From Simiduia sp. 21SJ11W-1 (GTDB taxonomy: Bacteria; Pseudomonadota; Gammaproteobacteria; Pseudomonadales; Cellvibrionaceae): 64,000 nt of DNA. Under the pieces are notes generated by a model. That model ran no database searches, was not told the DNA's origin, and saw only the letters and a program-made list of their open reading frames with translations. The stretch is taken from NCBI RefSeq assembly GCF_024138675.1, contig NZ_CP090959.1, forward strand, positions 2,201,501 to 2,265,500, written 5' to 3'. A program made the position numbers and the translations under genes. Shown here piece by piece: positions 18,422 through 27,764 of the stretch. Numbering within the stretch: position 1 is the stretch's first letter; every line of letters starts with the position of its first letter.

Positions 18422-18583
18422 AGAACACCTACCACTAGGCGATTTTTCAAGATTCCCTTAAGGCCTTCGCGGTTCTTTCTCGAAATCGCGCTCACAATCG
18501 CGTTTGAATTAGCGCAGGAATAAGCCTCGAACTCGCGGCACTCTTTGTCTATCTTTCGATTTCGAAATTTTTTGCAAGGTGAA

Positions 18584-19054
18584 TTACTTGCGAGTGGCGC
18601 GCAGCATCCACGCGGTTTTTTCATGCACGCGCATGCGATCAGACACCAGTGCTGCGGTAGATTCGTCATCGGCACCTTGGGCCTTGCTCAGCACCTGCCG
18701 CGCCGTGCGCACCACTTGCTCATGACCCTTGGTGAGTATGTCTACCATGGCATGGGCTGTGGGCACTTCATCCACCTCTTTAATAGAGCTTAGCTCGGCA
18801 AAGGCTTTATAGGTGCCGGGTGCGACTACATCCAAGGTGCGAATGCGCTCGGCAATATCATCCACCGCTACTGCAAGCTCTGCGTATTGCTCTTCAAACA
18901 TCAAGTGCAATTCGCGAAATTGCAGGCCCGTCACATTCCAGTGAAAAAAATGTGTTTGAAGGTAGAGGGTGTAAGAATCTGCCAAAAGGTGTTTTAAACC
19001 CTCGGCTATCTCTAACCGGTCTGCCTGGGGAATACCAATATCGATACCTGTCAT
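18584..19054 (-). CDS. dps: Dps-family DNA-protecting ferritin
   Basis: 156 residues, a single four-helix ferritin-like domain. The intersubunit ferroxidase ligands appear in [14 protein letters not shown] (His) and [19 protein letters not shown] (Asp/Glu). Dps forms a dodecamer that oxidises Fe2+ with peroxide and coats DNA in stationary phase. The start is preceded by a strong AGGAGG. The promoter region has a small dyad (CCCTGA-TTAC-TCAGGG at 19099-19114) that could be an operator or a 5' hairpin. The C-terminus (RATRK) is short and basic. The 160 bp downstream are unusual in composition (see findings). Confidence 0.93.
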   Translation of the reverse strand: MTGIDIGIPQADRLEIAEGLKHLLADSYTLYLQTHFFHWNVTGLQFRELHLMFEEQYAELAVAVDDIAERIRTLDVVAPGTYKAFAELSSIKEVDEVPTAHAMVDILTKGHEQVVRTARQVLSKAQGADDESTAALVSDRMRVHEKTAWMLRATRK

Positions 19055-19203
19055 CTCTGCCTCCTTTAATCGCGCAAATTTAATAACGCAAGATTTAACC
19101 CTGATTACTCAGGGATTAGGTTTAACAGGGGCCAGTGTAGAACAGGCAATTAATAGCTAAAAGCAATTAGAATCTATACTGCTGATTTACCTAGACTATA
19201 ACT

Positions 19204-20553
19204 TCAACGACTAACGGCTTGCAGGATTTGGCTGACACGCCTGCTTGTGGGGTATTCGCCGGCTGTCCAACCCAGCCTGACCACAACCGCCTCTTGGCTT
19301 GGCACAATCATCACCATCTGGGCACGATTACCCATAGCCCCGTAGGCATCTATAGGTAAATCTGGCCAGCGTAAACCCTCTGAGGCATTGTTGAGCCAAA
19401 ACTGGAAACCATAACCGGTTTCATTAAGGGAGCCATTGGGTTCGCGGGCCGCACGTACGTAGTCGGCATCGAGCAGCCGCTCGCCGTTAATCTCACCTTC
19501 GTTCAGCATCAAAAGCCCCATGCGCGCCCAATCGCGCCCGCTGGCATACAAATAAGAACTGCCCACAAGGCTGCCGCCTGTGTCTGCTTCAAATACCAGG
19601 TGTTGCATGCCCATGGGGCGATACAGCGCTTCGGCCATGTAATCAACCTGGGCCTGCAGGCTATTATCGAGTTTGCGTTTCACCAAAAGCGCCAACAAAT
19701 TGCTGGTGCCTGATGAATAATTAAAGTGCTGCCCGGGCGGATGCTGCAATGGTTTCTCCAGTGCGAAGCCCGCGCTGCTGGGCTGTAAAAACAGCATGTT
19801 GGTGGCGTCTTGGCCAGGCTCATATACTTCGTTAAAACCCAGGCCGTCGGTCATGGTAAGCAGGTGTTTTACGCTGAGCGAGGCGCGCTCATCCTTGGCC
19901 CACTCGGGGAACAACCGGGTCTCCTCAAGGGTGAGCTTGCCGTCTTTGATCAACCGGCCAATGGCGATGGCAGTCATGCTTTTGGCCATAGACCAACCCA
20001 ACAACGGTGTTTCAGGGGTGACGCCCGGCCCGTAGGCTTCGGCAATTAACTGCCCCTTGTGCACCAGCAGTAGCGCACGGGTTTGCAGGCCCTGTGCGTT
20101 GTCTTCGTCCACAAGCGTTTCCAGCAAGGCTTGTAATTTTTCATCACCGGCTGTGAGCTGATTACCGGCAGGCCAAGGTGCCTGCACCTTGGGTAGCAGT
20201 GGCATGCGCACTGCAACCTGGGTGTGATCTTTAAATTCAATGGCGCAACCCAAGCCCTCCCGAAACTGGGCACGGCTCTGCCACCCCAGCAAGCCTGCCG
20301 AGACACTTTTGGTTTTATCGTCAAAGGTAAGTGACAGCTCATCGAGAATGGGGGAATAACTGCTGAGATCTTGCCGCGCGAGCGCCTGGTCAAAACCGGA
20401 TACATAGCGCGCCGAGCACGCAAGCTTGGCGCCCATGCTGGTGGCAACCTTGGGCGCCTGGGTAAGGTAGTCTGTGCCAATCCAATATACGCTGCCCGCA
20501 CCAATAGAAATCAGCGCCAACAGGCCGTAGGCAATTGCACGAAAGCTCTTCAT
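19204..20553 (-). CDS. Serine hydrolase, class C beta-lactamase/esterase family
   Basis: 449 residues with an N-terminal membrane anchor or signal (FRAIAYGLLALISIGAGSVYW). The beta-lactamase-type fold shows SxxK in GWSMAKSMTAI and the Tyr motif in FNYSSGTSNLLA. A late RLGWTAGEYP region replaces the KTG box. Such proteins (EstB/AmpC-like, PF00144) act as esterases, D-amino peptidases or transpeptidase-like enzymes in the periplasm. Nothing here suggests true antibiotic resistance. The upstream end faces the element at 20632-20999, and no clear SD is visible before the ATG at 20553. Confidence 0.82.
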   Translation of the reverse strand: MKSFRAIAYGLLALISIGAGSVYWIGTDYLTQAPKVATSMGAKLACSARYVSGFDQALARQDLSSYSPILDELSLTFDDKTKSVSAGLLGWQSRAQFREGLGCAIEFKDHTQVAVRMPLLPKVQAPWPAGNQLTAGDEKLQALLETLVDEDNAQGLQTRALLLVHKGQLIAEAYGPGVTPETPLLGWSMAKSMTAIAIGRLIKDGKLTLEETRLFPEWAKDERASLSVKHLLTMTDGLGFNEVYEPGQDATNMLFLQPSSAGFALEKPLQHPPGQHFNYSSGTSNLLALLVKRKLDNSLQAQVDYMAEALYRPMGMQHLVFEADTGGSLVGSSYLYASGRDWARMGLLMLNEGEINGERLLDADYVRAAREPNGSLNETGYGFQFWLNNASEGLRWPDLPIDAYGAMGNRAQMVMIVPSQEAVVVRLGWTAGEYPTSRRVSQILQAVSR

Positions 20554-20613
20554 TGTGTGTCCATCGTTCTCGAAAACCTAGGCGCGAGGCTATCAGCCGC
20601 CGATTACAAAAAC

Positions 20614-21018
20614 AATAAAGCCCGCACAAGCCACTGCTGTCCCACAAATCTACAGGCATGGAATGTGGGGCGGAGTTTGTAACCGTCACCCGCATGGGTT
20701 TAAGCGCCCGCTGGCAAAGCATTGCTTTGCGGGAACTTAAACGCTTGCAAACTAGGTTTGCAAGCAGGCCCCGAAGGGCGGGTGTCGAGGCTAGATGGGT
20801 ATGACAAACGTTTGCAAAGCGCAGCTTTGCGTGCCGCCATACGCCAAGAGCTTTGCTCGCAGGCCGGTCCCGCAGGGTATTTACGTCGTGTCACAAACTG
20901 CGCCCCAGATTTCATGTCCAGACATCGCTTAGAAACTCTGCGATATACGTAGTTTCAACGCCTGCCTTCCGTGGAGACTTGAACTATGGGACAGCAGTGC
21001 GCTCAAGCGGGCTTTATT
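20614..21018 (-). terminator. hutH terminator split by an inserted element
   Basis: The two arms AATAAAGCCCGC (20614-20625) and GCGGGCTTTATT (21007-21018) are perfect complements. On the minus strand the distal arm is followed by GTTTTTG, which marks a rho-independent terminator just 20 nt after the hutH stop. The arms are now about 380 bp apart because the element 20632-20999 occupies the loop. Removing the element and one 9-bp flank copy restores a 12-bp stem with a 4-nt loop. Confidence 0.8.
20632..20999 (+). mobile_element. MITE-like element, copy A (368 bp, in hutH terminator loop)
   Basis: The ends are perfect 13-bp inverted repeats, CACTGCTGTCCCA (20632-20644) and TGGGACAGCAGTG (20987-20999). 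They are flanked by 9-bp direct repeats CGCACAAGC (20623-20631) and CGCTCAAGC (21000-21008) with one mismatch. There is no credible coding sequence inside. The interior contains several GCAAAGC/GCTTTGC hairpins and a stem GTTTAAG/CTTAAAC. The first 89 and last 123 bases align without gaps to copy B at 45282-45557 at about 78% identity each by my count. The 156-bp middle is 92 bp longer than in B. These are the marks of a non-autonomous transposable element. The supplying transposase is not in the window. Confidence 0.85.
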
Positions 21019-21037
21019 AAACACCGGGCGAGCGCTG

Positions 21038-22573
21038 TTACAGCCTGATGGTTTTATCCACCAAGGCTTTCAAAACACCCAGGCCAATGAGCTCGGCAGC
21101 GCGCTCGATATCGGGAGCGAAATAGCGATCTTTATCGTAAAACGGCACATGGGTGCGCAGTTCCGCACGGGCTTGCTCCAGCGGGCCGGATGTGGATAAA
21201 CCCTCAAGAAAGTCCAAACCCTGGCACACCGCCAACCACTCCACCGCCAAAATACCTACGGTGTTTTCGTACATGTCTTTTAACCGGCGCGCGGCAAAGG
21301 TGGCCATAGACACATGGTCTTCCTGATTGGCCGAGGTGGGTAGCGAATCAACGCAGGCCGGGTGCGCCATGGATTTGTTTTCACTGGCCAGTGCCGCCGA
21401 GGTTACCTGGGCGATCATAAAGCCTGAGTTTACCCCGCCGTTATTCACCAAAAATGGCGGCAAGCCAGAGAGCTTGCTGTCTATCAACAATGCCATGCGC
21501 CGCTCAGAGAGCGAACCGATTTCTGCAATGGCCAGCGCCAGGTTATCGGCCGCCATGGCAATGGGTTCCGCGTGAAAATTTCCGCCGGAAATAATATCGC
21601 TGGCGGCCAAATCTTCCTCCACAAATACCAAGGGGTTATCAGACACAGCATTGGCTTCGGTCACGATAATGTCGCGGGCATTGCGCATTTGCTGCAGGCA
21701 GGCACCCATAACCTGCGGCTGGCAGCGCAGGGAGTATGGATCTTGCACTTTTTCACAATCTATGTGGCTGTGTTCAATTTGCGAATGATCCAGCAGCTTG
21801 CGGTAGGCCAACGCCATGTCGATTTGCGACTGGTGGCCACGCGCCAGATGAATGCGTTCATCAAAGGGCTTGCGCGAACCCTTGGCCGCTTCAACACACA
21901 AGGCGCCAATTACCGTGGCCGCTGCCAGCGCATTTTCTGCGTAAAAAAGGCCTTCTAATGCGAGGGCAGTAGACGCTTGCGTGCCGTTTAATAATGCAAG
22001 CCCTTCTTTTGGTGCCAATACCAAAGGCTTCAAGCCCGCTAACCGCAACGCAGTTTTTGCAGAAATGCGCTCTTTTTTATAAAACGCCTCACCTTCGCCC
22101 AAGAGTATCGCACTCATGTGCGCCAGGGGCGCCAAGTCGCCGGAGGCGCCCACAGACCCTTTTAAGGGAATACAGGGGTAGATTTCATGGTTCAGCAGAG
22201 TCATCAAGGCTTCAATGACTTCCAAACGAATACCCGAAAAACCACGGGCCAGGGCATTTATTTTTAACACCATTAACAGGCGCACGGTTGCAGGCTTCAT
22301 GAATTTGCCAATACCGGCTGCGTGGCTCAATACGATTGAGCGCTGTAACTCTTCCAGCTCTTCTGGCTTGATGCGCGTATTGGCAAGCAATCCGAAACCC
22401 GTGTTTATGCCATACACCACACGGTTATCATCTATTACTTTTTTTACAACCGCCGCCGATGCATTAATGCCTTCAATGCAAGCGGGATTCAAGCTCAACT
22501 GGTGTGCGCGGCCATGCAGGCGCTGAAGGTCTGAATAGGTTAAGGCACCGGGGTTAATTTCAAAGTTATCCAT
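21038..22573 (-). CDS. hutH: Histidine ammonia-lyase
   Basis: 511 residues, the usual length. The MIO cofactor forms autocatalytically from A143-S144-G145 in [15 protein letters not shown]. Other family blocks are GINTGFG near residue 56 and the [19 protein letters not shown] region. It converts L-histidine to trans-urocanate and ammonia, the first step of histidine degradation, in the cytoplasm. It is the last gene of the minus-strand hutC-hutU-hutH group (144 bp after hutU). Its terminator is interrupted by a mobile element, so transcripts would now include the element's antisense strand, unless the separated arms still pair. Confidence 0.96.
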   Translation of the reverse strand: MDNFEINPGALTYSDLQRLHGRAHQLSLNPACIEGINASAAVVKKVIDDNRVVYGINTGFGLLANTRIKPEELEELQRSIVLSHAAGIGKFMKPATVRLLMVLKINALARGFSGIRLEVIEALMTLLNHEIYPCIPLKGSVGASGDLAPLAHMSAILLGEGEAFYKKERISAKTALRLAGLKPLVLAPKEGLALLNGTQASTALALEGLFYAENALAAATVIGALCVEAAKGSRKPFDERIHLARGHQSQIDMALAYRKLLDHSQIEHSHIDCEKVQDPYSLRCQPQVMGACLQQMRNARDIIVTEANAVSDNPLVFVEEDLAASDIISGGNFHAEPIAMAADNLALAIAEIGSLSERRMALLIDSKLSGLPPFLVNNGGVNSGFMIAQVTSAALASENKSMAHPACVDSLPTSANQEDHVSMATFAARRLKDMYENTVGILAVEWLAVCQGLDFLEGLSTSGPLEQARAELRTHVPFYDKDRYFAPDIERAAELIGLGVLKALVDKTIRL

Positions 22574-22717
22574 GTTTCTTTCTCAAAATTCTGTAGGCGG
22601 AATATGTTTTGCGAAAAAGTTTTAGAGCTAACAGTTAACAGGAAAAGCAAAAGCGCAACGGTGCACGCCTGGGCGGCGTCGTATTTGCTGCGGGCTGTAC
22701 GCTGTAGCTGTCATGCT

Positions 22718-24397
22718 TTATTGCTCCAACATGGGCAAATCCAGGCCCTGCGCTTTGGCGCAGTTGATGGCGATGTCGTAACCGGCATCGGCGTGGCGCA
22801 TAACGCCTGTGGCCGGGTCGTTTCGCAGTACACGGCCTACACGCTCGTGGGCCGCTTGGGTGCCATCGCACACAATCACCACGCCACTGTGCTGGCTAAA
22901 CCCCATGCCAACGCCACCCCCGTGGTGCAGGCTCACCCAAGTGGCGCCGCCTGCGGTATTGAGCAATGCGTTTAAGAGCGGCCAATCAGAGACGGCGTCG
23001 CTGCCATCAGCCATGGCTTCGGTTTCACGGTTAGGGGATGCCACCGAGCCGCTATCGAGATGATCACGGCCAATTACAACCGGCGCTTTCAGCTCACCCT
23101 TGGCCACCATGTCGTTAAAGGCCTGCCCCAGGCGTGCACGATCTTTCAGGCCAACCCAGCAAATGCGCGCAGGCAAACCCTGAAACTGAATGCGCTCGCG
23201 CGCCATGTCCAGCCAGTTGTGCAGGTGCGGGTCATCTGGAATCAGCTCTTTCACTTTCTGATCGGTTTTATAGATGTCTTCCGGATCACCCGACAGGGCC
23301 ACCCAGCGGAACGGGCCAATGCCTTCGCAAAACAGCGGGCGAATATAGGCGGGTACAAACCCCGGGAAATCAAAGGCGTTTGCCACGCCCTCTTCCAACG
23401 CCATTTGGCGAATGTTGTTGCCGTAATCAAGGGTGGCGGCGCCCCGCGCTTGCAGCGCGAGCATGGCAGCCACCTGCACGGCCATGGATTTTTTAGCAGC
23501 CTTCACCACGTGTGCTTCATCGCGGGCGCGCTCTGCTGCCGCTTGTGCCATTGTCCAACCCAACGGCAGATAACCGTTTAGCGGATCGTGTGCGGAGGTT
23601 TGATCGGTCACCACGTCTGGCGTGATATTGCGCTCTACCAATTGCGGGAAAACTTCGGCGGCATTGCCGAGCAGCCCTACGGAAATGGCCTTACCCTCGG
23701 CGCGAGCCGCTCCCAGCATGGCAAGCGCTTCATCTAGGCTCGTGGCTTTTTTATCCACGTAGCCGGTTTTCAAACGAAAATCGATACGCGATTCATCCAC
23801 TTCAACGGCCAACATTGAAAAGCCCGCCATGGTCGCGGCCAGAGGTTGCGCGCCGCCCATGCCACCCAAACCGCCGGTCAAAATCCACCGGCCGCGGGCC
23901 TCGCCGTTAAAATGCTTTTTGGCCACGCTCACAAAAGTTTCGTAAGTGCCCTGCACAATGCCCTGCGAGCCAATGTAGATCCAGGAACCTGCAGTCATCT
24001 GGCCGTACATCATCAGGCCTTTTTTATCCAATTCGTTAAAGTGCTCCCAATTGGCCCAGTGGGGTACTAGGTTGGAATTGGCCAACAAAACCCGCGGTGC
24101 ATTGGCGTGGGTTTTGAACACACCCACGGGTTTGCCGCTTTGAATCAGCAAGGTTTCGTCATCTTCCAGGCGCGTAAGGGTTTCTACAATTTTGTCGAAA
24201 CATGCCCAGTTGCGCGCGGCGCGACCAATACCGCCGTACACCACCAGTGCCTGCGGGTGTTCGGCCACTTCCGGATCCAGATTGTTCATCAACATGCGCA
24301 GCGGCGCTTCAGTGAGCCAGCTTTTGGCCGTGAGTTGATTGCCGCGCGCTGCGCGGACAATGCGGCTTGCGTCTGTGCGTGGGTCTAGCTTTGTCAT
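22718..24397 (-). CDS. hutU: Urocanate hydratase
   Basis: 559 residues, full length. The NAD+-binding glycine-rich segment [15 protein letters not shown], the [12 protein letters not shown] block and the C-terminal [15 protein letters not shown] are diagnostic. It hydrates urocanate to 4-imidazolone-5-propionate using tightly bound NAD+ as electrophile, the second step of the pathway. It lies between hutC and hutH on the minus strand. A tandem 15-bp repeat occupies part of the 151-bp gap separating it from hutC. Confidence 0.97.
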   Translation of the reverse strand: MTKLDPRTDASRIVRAARGNQLTAKSWLTEAPLRMLMNNLDPEVAEHPQALVVYGGIGRAARNWACFDKIVETLTRLEDDETLLIQSGKPVGVFKTHANAPRVLLANSNLVPHWANWEHFNELDKKGLMMYGQMTAGSWIYIGSQGIVQGTYETFVSVAKKHFNGEARGRWILTGGLGGMGGAQPLAATMAGFSMLAVEVDESRIDFRLKTGYVDKKATSLDEALAMLGAARAEGKAISVGLLGNAAEVFPQLVERNITPDVVTDQTSAHDPLNGYLPLGWTMAQAAAERARDEAHVVKAAKKSMAVQVAAMLALQARGAATLDYGNNIRQMALEEGVANAFDFPGFVPAYIRPLFCEGIGPFRWVALSGDPEDIYKTDQKVKELIPDDPHLHNWLDMARERIQFQGLPARICWVGLKDRARLGQAFNDMVAKGELKAPVVIGRDHLDSGSVASPNRETEAMADGSDAVSDWPLLNALLNTAGGATWVSLHHGGGVGMGFSQHSGVVIVCDGTQAAHERVGRVLRNDPATGVMRHADAGYDIAINCAKAQGLDLPMLEQ

Positions 24398-24455
24398 GGG
24401 GGTTACCTCTCAGCGTCTGCTTTCGTCTGGCGCGAACATGGCCGCGAAAACTATT

Positions 24456-24515
24456 TTTAATACTGGGTTTTTGAATACCGGGTTATTGAATACTGCGCTG
24501 TTAAACAAGTGCGTT
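24456..24515. repeat. Four 15-bp tandem units upstream of hutU
   Basis: Units at 24456, 24471, 24486 and 24501 follow the pattern TTGAATACYGSGYTR with increasing divergence (unit 2 TTGAATACCGGGTTA, unit 3 TTGAATACTGCGCTG). They lie in the leader between hutC and hutU, where they could affect RNA structure or mark a past slippage expansion. No function is evident. Confidence 0.6.
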
Positions 24516-24548
24516 ACTTTCACAGCAGCAAAGCGTTGGGCGGCTGAA

Positions 24549-25253
24549 TCAGTAATTCACGTGGCCGCCCAGGCGGAATCGGCTACCGGGGTGATACAGC
24601 TGTGCGTAGCTCACAATGCCCGCGGGGCCGAAGGTACGCCGGCTCACTTTCAAACAGGGCTCACCGTCGGATAATTGCAATTGTTGTTGCAGACTAGACG
24701 ATGCCGCCACCGCTTCAATTAGATGATCTGCCTCGGTTAACGGCGCCACCTGGTTTAAATAGCGGCTCGGGGTTAAATCCCCGGCACCAAATTGTTGCTC
24801 GCCGTAGGCAGGCGCAAACCGTGGATTTACCCAGCGCTCTTCAAGCTGAATGGGCAGGCCGTTTTCAAAGTGCAGCAAGCGCGAGAAAAACACCGCCTCG
24901 CCCTCGTCAAGCCCCAGCCTGCGTGCGTACTTTGCATCGGCTGTTTGGCTTGCCAGTGCCAACACCTCACAGGCGTAAGCATGGCCACGGGCGTGGATTT
25001 CTTCGGCAATGTTGCGGATTTCAACCAAATTGCTACTCGGGCGCTCGTCGGCCACGAAGGTGCCCAGGCCCTGGGTGCGGATCAGCACCCCTTCATCTGC
25101 CAGCGCATCGAGTGCGCGCCGGGCCGTCATACGCGATACGCCAAACTCGCCCGCCAGTTCATTTTCACTGGCAACGCGGGCGCCCGCAGCCAGCACGCCC
25201 GACTCAATGCGCGCCAGCAGTGTGTGCTTGATGGTGAGGTATCTGGGTTCCAT
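24549..25253 (-). CDS. hutC: HutC-type GntR/UTRA repressor of histidine utilisation
   Basis: 234 residues: an N-terminal GntR winged helix (ENELAGEFGVSRMTARRALDALADEGVLIRTQG, quoted in part) and a C-terminal UTRA ligand domain (FFSRLLHFENGLPIQLEERWVN). HutC represses hut genes and is released by urocanate in Pseudomonas and Klebsiella. It is the first gene of the leftward hut group and diverges from hutI across a 96-bp region with the palindrome CTTGTATATACAAG, its probable binding site, so it likely represses itself as well. Ligand and target are inferred from family and position. Confidence 0.92.
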   Translation of the reverse strand: MEPRYLTIKHTLLARIESGVLAAGARVASENELAGEFGVSRMTARRALDALADEGVLIRTQGLGTFVADERPSSNLVEIRNIAEEIHARGHAYACEVLALASQTADAKYARRLGLDEGEAVFFSRLLHFENGLPIQLEERWVNPRFAPAYGEQQFGAGDLTPSRYLNQVAPLTEADHLIEAVAASSSLQQQLQLSDGEPCLKVSRRTFGPAGIVSYAQLYHPGSRFRLGGHVNY

Positions 25254-25266
25254 AGGTAGAAATCCT

Positions 25267-25291
25267 ACTTGTATATACTTGTATATACAAG
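25267..25291. promoter_or_regulatory. HutC-type operator in the hutC-hutI divergent region
   Basis: A perfect 14-bp palindrome, CTTGTATATACAAG (25278-25291), is preceded by an overlapping partial copy ACTTGTATAT (25267-25276). It matches the TTGTATATACAA-type sites known for HutC proteins. TTGTAT (25279) followed 16 bp later by TACACT (25301-25306) could be the hutI promoter, so binding would cover its -35 element. Confidence 0.8.
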
Positions 25292-25349
25292 CTGTTTGCG
25301 TACACTAACGCCTACACTACTGAATGCTGTAACTAGCCAGGGAGCCCCC

Positions 25350-26549
25350 ATGACCGTTGATCTGGTGATCACCAACGTCAACCTCGCCACCGCCACCGAA
25401 AACGGCCAGCCCTACGGCGCCATTGAGGATGCAGCGCTGGCCGTGCATAAAGGCAAAATTCACTGGCTGGGCCCCAAGGCGCAAGCACCCACTGCCACCC
25501 TCTTGCTGGATGCCAAAAACGCATGGCTCACCCCGGGCCTGATTGACTGCCACACCCACCTGATTTTTGGCGGCAACCGGGCACACGAATTCGAATGGCG
25601 CCAGCAAGGCGTGAGCTACACCGAAATCGCCAATCGCGGCGGCGGCATTAAAAGTACTGTAACAGCCACCCGCGCCGCCAGTGATGAAGCACTGCTGGCC
25701 GCGGCCCAAACACGGCTGGATGCCCTCATGGCCGAAGGCGTCACCAGCATTGAAATAAAATCCGGCTACGGGCTCAGCCTTGAACAAGAGCTGCGCCTGT
25801 TGCGCCTGGCCCGGGAACTTGCCCAGGCCAATGGCGTTACCCTCTGCACCACTTTGTTGGCTGCCCACGCATTGCCGCCAGAGTTCCACTGCAAAGATGC
25901 CTACATCGATCACATAGTGGCAGACATCCTGCCCGCCGCGGCCCACGCGGGCCTTGCCGATGCGGTAGATGTGTTTTGCGAAGGCGTGGGTTTTACACCG
26001 GCGCAATGTGAGCGGGTATTTGCCGCCGCCAAAGCCCTGGGCCTGCCGGTAAAAGGCCATGTGGAGCAGCTCAGTAATTTGCACGGCAGCGCACTGGTGG
26101 CGGCGTTTGATGGCTTGTCTGTTGATCATATTGAATACCTTGTAGAGGCCGACATAGCGCGCCTTAAAACCGCCGGCACCACAGCGGTGCTGCTGCCTGC
26201 GGCCTTTTATTTTCTGCGTGAAACCCAGCGCCCGCCCATTCAGGCATTGCGAGAGGCGGGCGTGCCCATGGCCGTGGCCACCGACTGCAACCCGGGCACC
26301 GCGCCACAGGCCTCTTTGCTAACGGCTATGAATCAGGCCTGCGTGTTGTTTGGCCTGACCCCCGAAGAGAGCTTTCTAGGGGCCACCACCCACGCCGCCC
26401 GGGCGCTGGGCCTTAGCCAGAAAGGCACGCTGGCACCCGGGCAAGATGCCGACCTGCTGCTTTGGCACATTCAATCGCCGGCCGAACTCAGTTACGGCAT
26501 CAACCTTGTTAAGCCCGCCCGGCGCTGGGTGGCAGGAGCCGAGCAATGA
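25350..26549 (+). CDS. hutI: Imidazolonepropionase
   Basis: 399 residues from the ATG at 25350, chosen because AGGGAG lies about 7 nt upstream. An upstream in-frame ATG at 25269 falls inside the operator. The amidohydrolase metal site is visible as DCHTHLIFGGNRAHEFEWR, with further ligands in GHVEQLS and ATDCNPGT. It hydrolyses imidazolone-5-propionate to N-formimidoyl-L-glutamate, the third pathway step. The stop overlaps the hutG start by 4 bp (ATGA), so hutI and hutG are translationally coupled. Confidence 0.96.
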   Translation: MTVDLVITNVNLATATENGQPYGAIEDAALAVHKGKIHWLGPKAQAPTATLLLDAKNAWLTPGLIDCHTHLIFGGNRAHEFEWRQQGVSYTEIANRGGGIKSTVTATRAASDEALLAAAQTRLDALMAEGVTSIEIKSGYGLSLEQELRLLRLARELAQANGVTLCTTLLAAHALPPEFHCKDAYIDHIVADILPAAAHAGLADAVDVFCEGVGFTPAQCERVFAAAKALGLPVKGHVEQLSNLHGSALVAAFDGLSVDHIEYLVEADIARLKTAGTTAVLLPAAFYFLRETQRPPIQALREAGVPMAVATDCNPGTAPQASLLTAMNQACVLFGLTPEESFLGATTHAARALGLSQKGTLAPGQDADLLLWHIQSPAELSYGINLVKPARRWVAGAEQ

Positions 26550-27538
26550 GCAACCCTCTTTACCGCCCGGCCAACCCCTTACTTTGGACTGGCCGCATTG
26601 ATGATGAAGAAGCCACGCCCGCCCTGCGTTGGCACCAGCAAATGCAATGCCTTGATATGCACCAACCACTGCCCTGCATGGCAAACCGGCTGGCACTGCT
26701 GGGGTTTGCCTGTGATGCCGGGGTAAAACGCAACAAGGGCCGCCCCGGCGCGGCCGCAGGCCCAGAGGCTTTGCGCAAAGGCCTTGCCAATGCCGCCTGT
26801 TCAGATACCCCGCTCTTTGATGCAGGCGATGTGCACTGCGACGGCGACAGGCTAGAAAGCGCACAGCAAGCGCTGGCCGAACAATTGCACAGCCTGCTTG
26901 CCGCCGATGCGCGGCCAGTGGTGCTGGGCGGCGGCCATGAAGTGGCCTGGGCGAGCTTTCAAGGTTTGATACCACGCCTGCAACACAGCCAAAAACGGCT
27001 TGGCATCATCAACTTTGATGCCCACCTGGACTTGCGCAACCCGGTAAAAGAAGGCTCCTCCGGCACACCGTTTCGGCAAATTGCCCAGTGGTGTGAAGCC
27101 AACCGGCAGCCGTTTAATTATTTTGTACTCGGGGTAAACCCCAGCGCCAATACCGATGCGCTATTTGACTATGCCCGTGCAAAGCAGGTGCAGTGGCTGG
27201 AAGACACCTACATAGAAGCCGAGCCTTTGGGCGCGCTTGCCGCCCATTGTGATGAATTTTTGGCGCGCGTAGACGCTCTCTACCTCACTGTATGCCTGGA
27301 TGTATTCAACGCAGCCTTCGCCCCCGGTGTAAGTGCGCCGGCCGCGCTGGGGGTCAGCCCCGCGCGCATGCTGTGGCTGTTTGGCTACCTGCTTCGGCAA
27401 GCAAAAACACACAATAAGCCCGTGTGGCTGCTGGACATCGCAGAGCTGAACCCGGCGTATGATCCCGACAACCAAACTGCGCGCCTCGGCGCACGGATTA
27501 TCTGGCAGTACCAAAAAGCCATTGTGCAACCCGAATAG
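26546..27538 (+). CDS. hutG: Formimidoylglutamase (arginase family)
   Basis: 330 residues. The two-manganese site of the ureohydrolase fold is visible: GGGHEVAW, NFDAHLDLR and CLDVFNAAFAPGVSAPA. HutG cleaves formimidoylglutamate to glutamate and formamide, completing a four-step hut pathway that gives glutamate directly without the HutF/formylglutamate branch. It overlaps hutI by 4 bp. The next gene, an AGCS symporter, is 226 bp downstream and may or may not be co-regulated. Confidence 0.94.
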   Translation: MSNPLYRPANPLLWTGRIDDEEATPALRWHQQMQCLDMHQPLPCMANRLALLGFACDAGVKRNKGRPGAAAGPEALRKGLANAACSDTPLFDAGDVHCDGDRLESAQQALAEQLHSLLAADARPVVLGGGHEVAWASFQGLIPRLQHSQKRLGIINFDAHLDLRNPVKEGSSGTPFRQIAQWCEANRQPFNYFVLGVNPSANTDALFDYARAKQVQWLEDTYIEAEPLGALAAHCDEFLARVDALYLTVCLDVFNAAFAPGVSAPAALGVSPARMLWLFGYLLRQAKTHNKPVWLLDIAELNPAYDPDNQTARLGARIIWQYQKAIVQPE

Positions 27539-27764
27539 CAGCCAATGCACGGCGCCGCAAAGGCCCGCGGGTGCAATTGCCCGATTCCCGTTTACTTGCG
27601 GGCTTGCCTCTTCACCCACCACCTGCGCGTGAGTGGACAATTTCCTTTCAAATCAGCACACTTGCCACAGCGCGGCCCTATGGGCACACACTGCCTGCAC
27701 GCGGGCCAACAACAATAACCGGGCCTCACAAGGGTCTGCATAATCAATAAGACACCTCACCGCT

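Noticed and set aside
18367-18675. Minus-strand frame overlapping the dps 3' end
   Set aside because: It overlaps dps out of frame and runs through the cyanophycinase terminator. No start signal.
20700-20952. Short frames inside copy A as a possible transposase fragment
   Set aside because: Neither frame is preserved in copy B, and none has a DDE or other transposase motif.
20632-20999. Integron attC site
   Set aside because: There are no R-box/L-box core sites, no integrase or cassette context, and the 9-bp flanking duplications point to transposition.
27539-27764. Glycine riboswitch before the AGCS symporter
   Set aside because: The conserved glycine-aptamer sequence blocks are not present on the plus strand.
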